From the NCBI GenBank assembly GCA_964057225.1, contig OZ059895.1:19001688-19065687 (forward strand): DNA of 64,000 nt. The letters run 5' to 3'. Of the stretch, positions 1 through 13,059 are shown one piece after another; the stretch's first letter is position 1; every line of letters begins with the position of its first letter. The position numbers and the translations under genes were made by a program. The notes under the pieces were generated by a model. It ran no database searches. It saw only the letters and a list, made by a program, of their open reading frames with translations, and was not told the origin of the DNA. Origin of the DNA: Auanema rhodensis. Lineage: Eukaryota; Nematoda; Chromadorea; Rhabditida; Rhabditidae.

Positions 1-39
1 ATTGTATTATTTATAATTTTTTAAAATAAAATATTTAAG

Positions 40-3000
40 CTATCTCCGGGAAATAAATCCTATGTTTTGAAATCAATAAACACTGTTGTAAGTGACTCAG
101 CGGTGCTCCAGAAGCTAGATGATCAACTTGTTCTACTTATTATTAACTTGGCAACCCAAGAGATGACTATGAGCAAGGTTTGTTTTTGCAAAATAATTCT
201 TACGAGCATTATCTTGTTGAATAGGATGCTGAGACCGAGTGGGCAGATTCTGCACGTGAAGTTTTGGTAACATTTGGAAAAAGTGATCGATTTGTTTCTC
301 ATGTACTTGATGCTATTTTACAAAAATTTCCACCTGGATTATCAAGTAGTCCTCATAGATATGTTGTACTCTCTTTAGCTACATTAGCTCAACATAATCG
401 TAAGTTTAACTGTATACATTAGTTAATTTCTAAAGAAAGATTTGTTTATAGCTTTTGGTCTCATTCCTTTTTTAACTGATATTCTCTCTAGAACTGTGCC
501 TTTACTACCTTATATACGCACTGATTCACTAAGGTTGTTATTCCAATTTCTTTACCGATTTCAATGTAAATGTATGTCTAGATGTGCATGGGCTCGAGCA
601 ATTTGTTCTTTCTGTGAAGCTATTCGTGAATGTCAGACTGAACGTCCACTGGAAGCCATTGAGGATTTAGATGGTTGGAATGAATTTATATGAACAATAA
701 TAATATTTTTTCAAATATTTTTAGTTGATGCTACCAAGCCTGATTCCACAATAATTCATGATGTTTCTAATAGGGCTATATACTCTGATCAATCAGAAGC
801 TATTTATGATAATATTTTCCAATGGATGTATAGCAAAGATCCTCGCGTAAGTTGATTTTGTTTCTTTTGCATATAAATATTTGTAATTGACTTTTATAGA
901 CCAGAGCTGAAGCAGCGGAATGTATAGGAGAGTTATGTTTGGTTGTTCCAAGCAAGAAAGTAGTTGAAGATATTAAGAAGCTTGTTCAAACTATTACGGG
1001 ACTATATAAAAAAGCATATTCTGAACAGCATATGATTACTATTGTAAGAATATTGTTTTAGTTGAATTTCTTATGATATCGTTTATATATTATAGGCATT
1101 ATGTAGATTATTAGAAGCAACATGTGAAGATGAAGCCATCCCATTAGAACATTATCTCGAAGATATTTTAAATGCTTTATTTCCAAATGCTTGCTTAGAC
1201 CCTGATGATGCTACTGTAAATTTGAATGCGCAGGCTATCAAGAATCACAGTGAAGCGTTTCGATGTTTCCATGTAGCTTGTAAGTTTTCCTTACTTTTTC
1301 TTTGTAAAATTAAACTTTTTTTCGTAATTCTAGCTAGAAGATTTGCTGATAAGATTGTTTATTATTTGTTGCACAAAATGCAGAATGTAGCTGATTTGCA
1401 AAAGCTGGGAGCCATAAATGTTCTAAGGCATCTGCTCAATTCTTCAGGTTTGGTCATTTCAAACTTAATTTTTGTTATTAAGATATTTAGGTCAATACAT
1501 GGAAGACAAACGAAGTCTTGTTATGATGGGCTTAAAGAAATTACTTGGAGCTGAATTACATGCATCCATCAAGGTTCTATTTGAGATGGAAGAGATGTTT
1601 CAATTTTTCAAATATTTTCAGGTGAAAAGAGCTGTGGTTCAACTCTGTGTTGCTTTAGCCGACCATGCTTATGTTGATGCTGAAGGAGGAGAGCATGTCA
1701 TTTCTTTTTTAGTTAGGAATTTAGTTCCTCCTTCCGAGCAAGAAGCTCAATTACGACGTATTGATATTGATGTAGCAGGGTCTAATCAGTTAAGAACTCA
1801 ATGCGCTCAAGCTTTACATACAATAGCTAGTACTTGTGTCTGTGCTCATAAGGTATTTTGACTATTTTTTTATTTTTGCGACTATACATAGCGTTTTAGC
1901 TTCTTTGGCCTTATTTATTGGAATTTGTGTGCCTTGATAGATACTCTCCTGTAATTGGAGATATTTTCAAATGCCTTCGAATTTTGGTTAGCAGGGAAAG
2001 AGAAGCTGAACGTGAGATTGATTATGTAACCGGGTTTGATAATCGTGAGTATTTAGTTTTGCTAAATGATAAAAATAATTTTCTTTGTTCAGCTAAAGTT
2101 GCTGGGAAGTATGCTATGATGGCTCGCTTAATAGTCTGCATGTGCAATGCTCCATTGAATGGATTAATTACTCGTCGAGCAAGGTAATATAAAATGAAAT
2201 CGAATATTTTCTAAAAGTATTTTTTAAAGAGAATCACTTGTTTTGTTCCGCGCAATTGCTTCTTGGCTTCATCCGTCTGTAATTGAAACCGCAGAAGCTT
2301 ATACCGAACGGATGGAACCCCTCTTAGACGGTTTGTTGAGATTCTTCTGATTCTAACTCTCTACATTGTTTAGAACTAAGCAATGTTGTTGTCTCGTCAC
2401 CATCTACGGAAACTTCCCCGGCAGTTGAACTTCGAGGTCGTAGGATAGCTAGGTTTGTTTTCAATTTTTTTCGATTTTCACTTTAATTTGTATAGATGGC
2501 ATGATACTGTACTTGACATGTTGAGTTCATGTTTATCAGCTGTGTCTGATGGTTCTTGGAGGCAAGAAGTTGCTTCTGCTTTTGCTAAGCAACTAGATTT
2601 GTATAAAGATACTCCTGATGAGAAGGTGACATTATCAATGCTTATATTATCAATATATTATTTTTTGTTTAGGCGTTTCTACTAAGATGTATAGGAACTT
2701 GTTTGTCTAAGATTGCTTTGAAGCCATTTATTGTCGACCATCTGATGCTGATGTTCAAGTACGATATTCTTTGTAATATATTAAAATTTATGTTGTTCAT
2801 ATGTTACAGGTCAACTCAGCACAATAATGCCACAGAGAGACAAGGTTGCGCTAGAGGAGTTGGAGCATGTGCAGCTGTACATATCGAGACTGTTTTAGTG
2901 GAGTTAGAGAATGTATCGAAGTGGGAGCATGCTAAGAAAAGTAGTGGATTCTTTGGATTTATCAAAGTTTGTTAAAAATTCTATGATTTAATGTCTATTT

Positions 3001-6000
3001 CATTGTAGGATGCTATGCCGATGAGGCAATATTCGGATGTTGAAATGGTGTATCTGCGAGCAACTTTGATGCTGAGTTATGGGCAAGTGGTTATGGCTTG
3101 TCCTGTAGATACCGTTACTCAGAGACTTCAAAATACCATAATAATTTTTTTGAGACATTACTTTGCTAATTCAAAGGTTTTGTTTGTTCTTTTTGCTGGA
3201 AACTCAGTTATTTTTTTTAGCAAGAAACTGTAGTTCGCGAAGCTATGCTCGAAACAATGAGACTGATTGCTCTTGCCGTGAACTCAGTGCGACTGGGCGT
3301 TGAGTACAAGCTTGAGTGTAGAAATGAATTATTGGCTTACATTAAGGTATTAATCTATGCTCATACCAGATTCACGTTATTATTATCTAGGATTATGTTC
3401 AAAGTGAAAATCCTGAAGTTTTGTCAAGTTCGCTACGCTTATTGGCAGCCAAAGCATTTGCTGCATTAGTGTAAGTTTTAGTTTAATTTCAAATCAAAGG
3501 ATTTACTAAAATATTTCATTTCAGACGATTGCAACCATCATTATCTGATAATGACATTAAAGATCACGGTCAAATTTTGACTCAGTACATTCTGCCTTTA
3601 TGTCGAGAAAAAAGCGGATTAAAAACGGTACTTTCTTATTATTTTATTTTCCCTGAGCATTCCAAAAAGCTTTTGATTCTCCATATATTCAACCAAGTTC
3701 ACCACAGCTAACCCTTTGCACCTTTAGTTGGCTTATGATCTGTTTGATTATGCTACTTCTTCACTTTCTGTTCTAACTCTGGATACCACACCAAACTCAA
3801 TTAATACCAGAAAGGTACACTACAGCTTAATCTTTCTTTGTTTTCATAATTTTTTAAAACTTGGTTTTGAAACATTTAAATCTTCTTTAGATAGAAGATG
3901 ATGAGTCGGCAACTATCATGGATGCAACTGTCAATCACTACGGTTCTGCTTTAGAAGCTATGGTCTTCATGAAACCTACAGTTCATACGGTCACAATTCT
4001 TCTTAAGGTATTTCAAACATTTCGGAATGTAAGACTGAAAGACTGATCAACATATTTTTTATACAGATGCTTCAACCTTTTTATGGTAAGTCTGCTGAAC
4101 ACGAGAGAGCTCGAGCTATTGATGCAACTGTACTCATCCTAAGAGTGTATTACGAATTTGCTGAAGATATTGTGCTAGGAGTAAGCTTTATCATTTGTAT
4201 CAGCATTTCCCTCATTTTCATTCTAGCATGCAAATGATTTTACTCCGTTGTCTTCATTACTGGCTCGTTTAACACCACGACTAGCTGACAGCTTGTCTCA
4301 AATCCGACTTCAAGCTCTTTCAGCACTTCATTGGTCCTTGAGACTTGCTCATGTACATAAGGTAAGTGAATTCTCTTGATGTTATCTCTTGATGGTATCT
4401 CAATGAAACATTTTTTTAATTACTCTATAATACATTATTTTTAACAGGGTCATGGAAGAGATTCTGATGGATCTGCATTTGATATGGAAGAATTCATTAA
4501 ATTACATTTATCCGAAGAAGGTCGCCTAGATGGACAAACAGCTAAGAGAGCCATTAAATCAATTTCCGAGGTATAAAAACTAATAAGCTTTGATAACTGA
4601 TTATGAATTGAAGATAATTGATGCTCGTTTACCTCAATCTCAAATGCAGCTTTATATTTCGGGGCTTTTCGATATGTTAACAGATCGACAGAGCCAAGTA
4701 AGCTCTTCAGCTGCCCAACTTTTAACTTATTCTCTCCAAACTCGCGGATCTCTACTCATTGCGGAGGTAATTATATTCAATGAAAATTTTTTTATCACAT
4801 ATATTTGAGGGGGAAACATTGGTTTCAACATTGATAGAAAGGCTGCCTGAAGTTAATACTTGTGTTCAAACGTACACAGATGTTATGGCAGCCTTAGTGG
4901 CTTTTGCTGCTCATCAACTTCATACAGTCTGTGATGCTTTAATTAAACAGCCTTTGCCTATTGCTTTGTGAGTTTTTACTACATTTCTGATATAAAACTT
5001 TGTCGCCTTTCTAGACATCCTTGTGACGCTTGGGGTTGTTTATCTAGAGATCGTAACCTATTTCCTTCCATCATCGACTATCTTCTGGAACTTTTGACTC
5101 CATCACTTGAGGCATCTTATGAGATAATGGATACAGGCGCTGGAAACTCGGTTAAGATTGTGAATGTAGAACCATGTCAATATGCAGCTGCTATTGCGGA
5201 AGTTGTAAAGGTTGTTAGTATTAGATTTTTACATGTTTAAAAAAACGAGTTCAGAATGGTGAGCCGGAGTGGACTTTGAATGAAAGAGTACCATCTCTTC
5301 TAGCTGCTCTTTTTCATCATATTTGTAGTGTTGCCGATACCCAATTTCCTGTTGTCCAAAAAGAAAATAAGGATGGTATGTCTCAAACCACTTCACACTA
5401 ATATATTATAAAAATTATTTTAGGAACAAAACAGCCTCTGATTATCACACCAGAGTTGCGGAAAGCTGCTGAGAAACCAGTTGGCCTACCTCTAGCAGCT
5501 ATCAAAGGAATTCTGACTAGGTTTTGTTTTTTGTTTTAATTTTCTTAATGAATTCATCTCTCTTTAGACTTCGTGTGTTGAGTGTGATTGAAGATATGAA
5601 TCAAGCAAGAGCTTGGACGGAATGTCTTGACAAAGAACAATTTATTTCTGCTGTAAAAACACTGTTTCTCATTCTTTCTTAAGTTTTTATTTTCTAGCTA
5701 AGTCAGTTAATTCGTTCAATTGCCGAACATCGACCTGATTGGATTGAACAACTCTGGATATGCTTAGCTGAAAAAGCGGAGAGTGAGCATGAACCCATTC
5801 GATTGGCAGCGGTAATTACTGCTTCTGCTTTGATCAAAAAGTAAGTGATTCTATTAGTCATTTGTGATTATAAGTCGTTTTAGTTGTCCTGACTCACAAG
5901 GACAGTTTAATGAGAAGCTACTAATTGAATGCATAAGGCTGCTTCAGAACGAATTGACAGATCAAAGTTTACGCATTAGAAAGGTTAGTTGCTGTAAAAT

Positions 6001-7040
6001 TTTGAATTAAAACTGTTTTTAATTTAGTTGTGTCTTCGTGGTCTTGGAGAATTAGCTGACTGTCCTTCTGAAGGTGTAACCAAGAGATTTGCTAGCATGG
6101 CTGTTGAGGCAGCTATGGCTGGATTGGATGATCTAGGAGATCGTCAGGATACGGTATCAAGATATTTATTTTTCGATCCTACCATACTTTGTATTCCTAG
6201 GTTGCTATGGAGTCGATTGTAGCATTGAGTAAGCTTGTTTCTCGGACTAATGACCAGCAATTAACAAGCATATTGCCTCAAGTTCTCTTGAAAGTTCGAC
6301 CATGCTTTGAAAAGGTATTCTACAATAATAATAACCGTTGAAATTTTCGTATTTAGGAATCACCCAACTTAAGAGCTGCATGCTTCAGCCTGTTTGGAGA
6401 GCTTGGTCATAGAGTTGGTGAAGGATCTACAGAGTTTTTCAATCATTTACAAACAAACATAGTAACAATATTGCTTCATGCAAATGATGAAAGTGACGAT
6501 GTCAGAAAGGTACAGTATTTATTCAAACTTTGTGCTAAACAATTGTCTTTTAGATGTGCACCTTAGCTCTCTTCCGTGTTCACTCGCTTTTGAATATTGG
6601 AATTCTATCTTCTCTGGTGGAACGAGAGCTTCATGGAGGTCGTCCACCTTCTTCTTACAATTCCTTTATTTCTGATTTTGCTGCTGTTCTGGTATTTGCC
6701 TTTGTTTTTAAGATTAATATAATGCCCGTTGTTACAGACTTCGTCTTTTCCCGATCGTGTCAACCAGTATGCTCTTACATGCAGTAATTATTTCAAAAGT
6801 GCAAGTCCCTGCATTCGTTCAAATGCAGCTGTATTAACTGGTAGTTTATTAGCAGATTTATCTCCGCAACTAAGAGCTACGATTAGTAAAGATTTAATCT
6901 TCTCAGGTATCATGTTTTGAAAATTTCTCAAACTTACTACTTATCTCTTTTCAGGCCTCGTTTTACTTTTAAAAGATGAAGATCTTACTGTTCGTATATC
7001 TGCCACAAAAGCAATTGCCAGTTTATATGCGTTTTCTTAA
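40..7040 (+). CDS. MROH1-like HEAT-repeat protein (5' partial, 39 exons in window)
   Basis: Product resembles maestro heat-like repeat protein 1 (MROH1/HEATR7A), a large all-helical HEAT scaffold of about 1,640 aa in vertebrates; I know the family mainly as a cytoplasmic scaffold with poorly defined roles. Recognisable stretches are FGLIPFLTDIL, MEDKRSLVMMGLKKL followed by VKRAVVQL, and a GHxRAR-like segment (EHERARAIDATVLILRVYY). The N-terminus (perhaps 60 aa) lies upstream of the window. Exons: 40-177, 225-399, 452-673, 725-846, 900-1043, 1096-1279, 1334-1447, 1491-1573, 1622-1852, 1900-2044, 2093-2183, 2230-2330, 2374-2452, 2496-2635, 2673-2758, 2810-2966, 3009-3175, 3221-3346, 3391-3470, 3525-3627, 3728-3814, 3891-4007, 4067-4180, 4227-4371, 4448-4570, 4614-4766, 4810-4967, 5015-5210, 5255-5375, 5424-5520, 5568-5652, 5698-5840, 5884-5982, 6028-6152, 6201-6314, 6357-6509, 6554-6691, 6738-6906, 6954-7040. 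They sum to 5,112 nt, exactly 1,703 codons plus a stop, in one frame. All introns are GT-AG; most are 37-60 bp and the longest is 100 bp. Confidence 0.88.
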
Positions 7041-7674
7041 TTTATTTTTCTTTCATTGTATGTATTGTATAGAAACTGTAATTCACTTTTCTTCAAATCT
7101 GTGATGATTTTGCCATTGGATTTTGATTTTTCTGGCTGAAAATTCATTCATAGCGTTTTTTTTTGACGGGAAATCGGATTTTTTTCGCTTTTTTTGAAAA
7201 AATCCTAGTAGTTTCTGATTATGGTTAAGCATATCCTGTTCGTTGTGTTATGAGTCTAGTCTGTGAGATTTTGTTTGCAACCAAAAATGACAAAACTTTT
7301 CTAATGACTTGAAAAATATAAATTTTAAATATCAAATAGCTTGCTGAAATAAAGTTTTAAGATTTCTATTTTTTTAATATTGGAGATAAGAATAAATGAC
7401 TCTCCGCCTTCTAATCGTATTTGAATGATCATTTTATTTAACAACGGGCAAGACACTAAATGAGCAGCATCAGCGGCACCTCGACCATCGACAGCGTTGT
7501 CGCAAAATATAGAAGTACTGATAACAACTAGCTGTTTCTCTCTTATTGATAAACAGACTGACGCATTCCTTTTTGTTTCGTAGAATTGTCACATACGAAA
7601 GATTTGAAAAGTAATTTTTCCTTTTAACTTCAATTACCGTTTATGCTTTTTTTTGAAAATTGAATGCTTCAGAT
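7041..7674. other. 3' UTR of the MROH1-like gene and intergenic promoter region
   Basis: AT-rich and non-coding. An AATAAA at 7348-7353 is a plausible polyadenylation signal for the upstream gene. The rest should hold the promoter and 5' UTR of the Ig-like gene starting at 7675. No TATA box or repeat stands out. Confidence 0.5.
7348..7353 (+). terminator. Candidate polyadenylation signal AATAAA
   Basis: A canonical AATAAA about 310 bp after the stop codon of the MROH1-like gene, in the same orientation. Inferred from the hexamer and its position only. Confidence 0.4.
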
Positions 7675-9067
7675 ATGATTAATTCAGTAATTTTTGGAAT
7701 TTTTTTCATAGTATCTGTATATAGTGATGCAGTGGATAGTGATGCATCATGTATAACAGAATGTTCTGAAGTAGGTTTTATATTCTTAGACTTCAACTAT
7801 TTCTTTAATCGAGTTTCGAAATAGTATATAATCATGATTTACTTAAGACTATAATGCCACGCTGTGGTACTTGGCTAACCAGAGAAGACAATGCCAAAGT
7901 TGGAGGAACATATGAGGTTTTCTTTAAAAGATTTTATCATTTTATTTACTTGATTTATTCTTTTTTTCAGTTGAATAAAGGAGTTTTAAATATGTCTTGT
8001 GAATTTTCATCTTTACCGAAACCTGCTGAAGTTATATGGATGCACAAAGGTGGAAATACAAACAGTTGGAGTACATTCCCATGTTCAACTAAGCTTGAGA
8101 ACAAAGTTTGTGGGTGAGATTTGTATATATTCAATTATGTATTTTAAAAAATTAATCAAATTTCATAATTTCATTCATTTTGTACATCTTTGTAATAAGT
8201 TTGTATCGTATGAATTTCAAGTTTTAAATGCAAATCTACAACATTATATTTAGAATTATTTATAACCTACTTAATTGTATATTTAAGTTTGCTTTTTCTC
8301 ATTCAGAAGTTCTGGACATACTGTTGAATCAAGATGCATCTTAAGAACAACAAACTTGAATATGTCTGGAAGTTATCGTTGCCAGGCTGCAACAACCTCG
8401 TTTGCAACCGAGAATTCTAAAGCTTATGGGTTAGAGCATTAATTTTCAAATTTCCAATAAAGAAGGGGAAATTTCAGTTCAGCATTTGAAGTTGATGTTG
8501 TTGGAATCTCTGATGTAATAGTTCACAATCATACTTTGATATATAACAAGTTTGGTAATATATTAGTTGAAGTAGGTAGATTTCTGATATTACCTATAGT
8601 TAACGTTCACAAAAGTAATTTATATTTCCAATTTAGTTTGTTAAATGACGTAGCCAATTATTAAAATGTTCAGATTTGTGCAAATCCAAAACCAGAAGTT
8701 TTTTGGCTTTCTAAGAATCACATCATTACTCCTCATGAAGGAAATCATCGCTTAACTGCTACTCATCTTCACCGTCGTCGGGTAAATGTTTTTTCGTCAT
8801 CATGACCATTAAAAAATCTTCAAAGTTGAAATATTTTTCATATTTTAGATTCGTCTTGATGCTGTTGGTCCATCAACTATTGTTCCTTATTGTTATATTA
8901 GTGAACTATTCATTCGTAAAGTTGAATTAGATGATAGTTTCCAACTTTTGATTAAGTCTGATGATATTACTCAAACATACAATTTTGGACTTCGAGTAAA
9001 ATCTAGCATGTCGTCTTTCAGCAATTTTATTGGTATCATCATAATGACAATTTTGTTATTGAAATAA
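7675..9067 (+). CDS. Secreted or membrane-anchored Ig-like domain protein, 283 aa
   Basis: Seven exons: 7675-7770, 7848-7916, 7971-8113, 8307-8429, 8478-8571, 8674-8781 and 8849-9067. Together they read 283 codons without a break. The N-terminus is a hydrophobic signal peptide (VIFGIFFIVSVYS). Residues of about 56-150 look like one Ig fold: a cysteine in NMSCEF, a WMHKG tryptophan strand, and the terminal MSGSYRCQA motif (D/S-x-G-x-Y-x-C). A second, weaker Ig-like part follows, with cysteines in ICANPKPEVFW and VPYCY. The C-terminus ends in a hydrophobic run (FIGIIIMTILLL), which suggests a membrane or GPI anchor. The size and two-domain plan recall the small nematode two-Ig cell-surface proteins (ZIG-like); the LRTTNLNMSGSYRC part also recalls Beat-type Ig domains. 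Family assignment beyond Ig-like is not secure. The gene ends tail to tail with the fucosyltransferase gene, with a 67-bp gap. Confidence 0.72.
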
Positions 9068-9134
9068 AAAGTATTTTAAGACAAAATAAACAATATAATT
9101 ATAAATTTCAAACCAAATTTTTGTTTTTACAAAT

Positions 9135-11351
9135 TTATTTGAACTTTATGCTTGTACCCATAGCATCATAATAGTATTTCAATAACGGATTCTTACTGAT
9201 TGATTCAGTTTCATTGTTATAACATCGATCTGTTAGCATTTTTGTACCAAAACTAGAAGCACATTGTGATCGGGGCATCCATGATGAAATTGTTCGATAT
9301 TTGTGATATTTGGATGTTTTAAGTTGATTGAATACAAGATCTTTGCACAAATTACATATTGAATCCGACATACGATAATCCTTTCGGTAGTACTTTGTCC
9401 AATTGAAGTACCTGAAATCAAATCATTTTGCATAAATAATTAAACTATTTGAAGTTTCTCAAGTAAAGACTACTTTATATAACTTATTCTTCTTTAACTA
9501 TAGATGTTTTAATGACTTTTAAGTTGAAGTTATGTTTGACAGCATACCTCTTATATTCATTTTTATTTTCCATTAACCAATTCAAATATTTCCCTAGTTC
9601 TTCTAATGAACAGAAATCATCAACAGCGATAAAAGCATCATCAGGAACCATACCAGTTACAACTTCTCTTTTGAATGTAATAGGAACTGAATAGAAGAGA
9701 GTTTATATTATTCAGCTTCAGCTTTCTCTCAAACCGATAAGACGTTTGAAACGATAAAATTTCTCTGTTATGTAGTCGGTACAGACAGAATTTTCCAAAG
9801 CAAGATAGAAATGTGAAGCTTCTGTAGAATTATATAACCGAATGATACTTAAGATCCGATGTTTTGTACGCACCTAGAACATCCTGTTCACAGTCGAAGT
9901 CACATGGAGTAGCTCCTTCACATCTACCATATCTGAAAACAGAGGTAAAAATCATGTATAAATTAAAATAATTATGTGTGTTAATTAACTATATAACTAT
10001 TGTAATAAGAAAAAATATTCAATAAACTTGCTACAAATTGACTTACATAGACACTTCATGATAATTGTTTAAAGTACGAACTATCTCATCTCTTCGTGAT
10101 CTAGCATTGCAATGAGAAGCCAAAAAGAATGATCCGCGAACCTTCTTCTCGATTGCCTGATCAACCTATAATCATAAAAAGATGTATATGTAAATCATTG
10201 ATCAACTGGCACAAACCTCGTCTTCAGACCATTGCGGATCATCTTCATGCTCAATGAGATCCATCGTGAAATATCTTTCCCAATAGTTCGCACGACGGTG
10301 ATACGTCATTGTGACATCAAAAAATTTCATGGGAACCTATATCAGAGATTTCAGCATAATCTTTAACCTCAAGATCAATCTTCCCTACCTCATACCAATG
10401 TCTATAGAATCCTTTCCATTCTCTTCCAGGAGATTCTCTCATGAAAAATACAATTTTCTGATGTTTTTTCTTCTTCGGTAACGATCGTATAGTTCCACCA
10501 TGGATGATGAGCACATCAGCAGCACTGACATTACTGAAAAACAGAAATGCTTATCCATTCTTAAACATCAATTTTTATTTTTATTCTAGGTTAGGTCAGT
10601 TTAACAGTCTAATCAATTAAAATGAACAAACTGTCGGCTATCAGAGTAGTCACATCGATATTCACAAAGCTTCAAACGATCGAACATCCATGATAATGGT
10701 CTCTTATGAAACTTGTTCCATCCAACAATCAACGGTACTTTTCCAATCACTTTCTAAAACCATATTCATATTTTTTTCTCCTTAAAATTCTGTTTCGAAT
10801 AGAGCTTGAAGTAATTACCAATGCTCCACGTGGGCCATTGTTCTTTGGTTTGCTCATATCGAATTTATGAAATGTTGACGTCTCTACGGCATATGTTTCA
10901 ACGTTATGCTATAAACTTTTTTTCTTTTCATACTGTAGTGTGTTTATTTTATCGAATAAGCCAAATATATGAATAAAATAAAATTATATAATTGGCTAGT
11001 TGCCATTAGCTAACCTCAGACATGAGTTCGTTCGATTTTGATGATCCATATGAATTATCAGTTAACTGAAAATACAAAACAAATTTTATCAATTATCAAA
11101 TTATCAATGATCTAACTTACATAATCCTGAAATAAAACTTCTGTTTTATAATTCAAAATAATTTAAAAAACATACCAAAAAGGGATTATATAAAGAAGTT
11201 GATATATATCCTGATATTACAAATATGCTTAGAAAAAGCAATAAACCAGATGCTTAAAAAAAATAAAAACAGTGTATATGATAACATATAACAAACCTGA
11301 AAATCGTATACAAGTTAATCTTTGTATTAAAGTAAATATACGTGTCTTCAT
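9135..11351 (-). CDS. Alpha-1,3-fucosyltransferase (GT10), type II Golgi membrane enzyme
   Basis: The enzyme transfers fucose from GDP-fucose to GlcNAc of glycans in the Golgi. Exons on the minus strand: 11297-11351, 11176-11252, a possible 6-nt microexon 11121-11126, 11015-11065, 10819-10908, 10632-10753, 10389-10533, 10217-10336, 10047-10165, 9874-9932, 9735-9821, 9548-9686, 9135-9411. They give 448 codons in frame (446 without the microexon). A short cytoplasmic tail is followed by a signal-anchor helix (LLLFLSIFVISGYI), then a stem. Family motifs in order: VFFMRESPG, FFDVTMTYHRRA, FFLASHCNARSRRDE with IYGRC, the nucleotide-sugar motif FYLALENSVCTDYITEKF, FIAVDDF, and a cysteine-bearing C-terminus (SICNLCKDL). 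All core motifs are present and in family order, so the enzyme is probably active. The acceptor specificity cannot be told from sequence. Confidence 0.9.
11121..11126 (-). other. Possible 6-nt microexon of the fucosyltransferase gene
   Basis: On the minus strand the hexamer GATTAT is directly preceded by a good acceptor (tttatttcag) and followed by a good donor (gtaagtt). Both neighbouring exons are in phase 0, so the gene reads with or without these two codons (Asp-Tyr). Confidence 0.35.
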
Positions 11352-13059
11352 GTTGATTACTTAACTATACGTATAAGTTGAAGATGTCAAACATGTGAAG
11401 AACAAGTTTACTTTTATAATATAGAAAATTAAAAAAAGGATTCTGAGGTTACAAATTGTTCCAATGAATATTGTGAAGCGAGGAAAATCGGCTATATCGT
11501 TCTATCTTTGCACATAAAATTCAAGGATATTCTGCTACATGTAGTTATATCAATTAGCCGAGAATATTGACACATCTGTTTGATGCTCAATACCACGTTG
11601 GACACCATAGTCTTGCCGGGATGCATCACTGAAGTTCGTTCATTGAAAAGCTTTATCATCACTAATGTGTAGCGTATATCATTATTGGGTTGTGTTGAAC
11701 ATATAGAAAGTTTGTATATTTCTTGTTAATTTTCCCACAACATCATTTTTCAATTTTTGATCGTCCAATATCGTTCAAAAGTTGTAAACTTAAAGCATTA
11801 ATGATCAGATCAATACGCATTAATAACCAATATCATCATAATCTGATCTTCAATGGTCTTTAGAATAAAGCATCATGTGAGACACTCTTTATGAATCACA
11901 GCAAATACAAATTCATCCTAATTTTTGATTTTTTTCTCACTCTAAATAAAATGAATCAAAGGAATAAAAATATTTATGAAAGAATATTACAAGAAAGAAA
12001 GAAAAACTCTCTAAAAACTTGAGAATCCCAAATTTATCTGCAATAAGAAGCTTTTACCATACATCTTTCCTCATTTCATGAAGAATCTAATAACACGTGT
12101 TCCCATTTATATTTGTCATTCTGAAGTATATGTTATAACTGAAAGTTATTAAAATGAAAATTTAGATTGATTTCAACATATTTTGACAGAACCCATGTGA
12201 TGATAACAAATTTTTAAAACTTTTAAGTTCGAAAAAGTTTGAAAAAATATTAATTTATAAACATATTCTTATGAATTCAAATCAAAATTATGTTTAATTA
12301 TATTATTTTTTCAATTTCATGGCATTGTATCAATCTGATGCTTCTGTGACAAGATAGATGTTAGAGTTCTAGGAAAAATCCCAAACCATGAATTGGCAGA
12401 TTAAAAATTTTAAAAAAATTGGATATCAAGGAGTAGGCAGGGGCAATCAAATTCGATGATCATAAAGAGGCGGATCTGTTACAAATATAAAATGAAAGGA
12501 TGGAAATAATGAATTAGAGAGCTGAAACTGTAGAGCTCTAAGATTATTGGACGTGCTATATACTATATGACTGACTCTGAGATTATACATATGATTTAAA
12601 AAGTTGATTTGATTTCAATTAGTATATACTATAACAAGTTTGTAGATCCCTTTTTAGTAATTTTCAAGTAAGCTACTATTTAACAAAAGTTTGAAACAAC
12701 ACAAAATATTTTGAATATTACATTGAAATATTAATCAAATAATGCAATCTTATTTCTGAAAATCTAATAATAACTTTTTCCAATTTTGATAAAAGTTTTT
12801 ATTTTAATGAAATTCATTAGATTAGTTGTATGATATGTATATTTGAAAACTAATTCAAATTAATTAGAGAAATATGTTTTATGCGTTCATTATAATTACT
12901 CAAAAAAAAAAGTTTTAATAAAAATTAATTTGAAATATAAATATGATATATATAGTATATATTTTAATTTTAAAAATATAAACTATACATTTGCAGTTCT
13001 AATATATAAAAATACATTTTGTAGAATACAATATAGTTATGAAAAAAGTACAATAATAG
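11352..13059. other. AT-rich intergenic region, no gene seen
   Basis: About 1.7 kb of strongly AT-rich DNA between the 5' end of the fucosyltransferase gene and the 3' end of the receptor gene, both on the minus strand. It should hold the fucosyltransferase promoter at its left end. No coding region, tandem repeat or mobile element was recognised. Confidence 0.5.

Noticed and set aside
442-693. Separate short ORFs over the first 7 kb taken as individual genes
   Set aside because: They are exons of one MROH1-like gene with intron read-through; splicing gives a single 1,703-codon frame.
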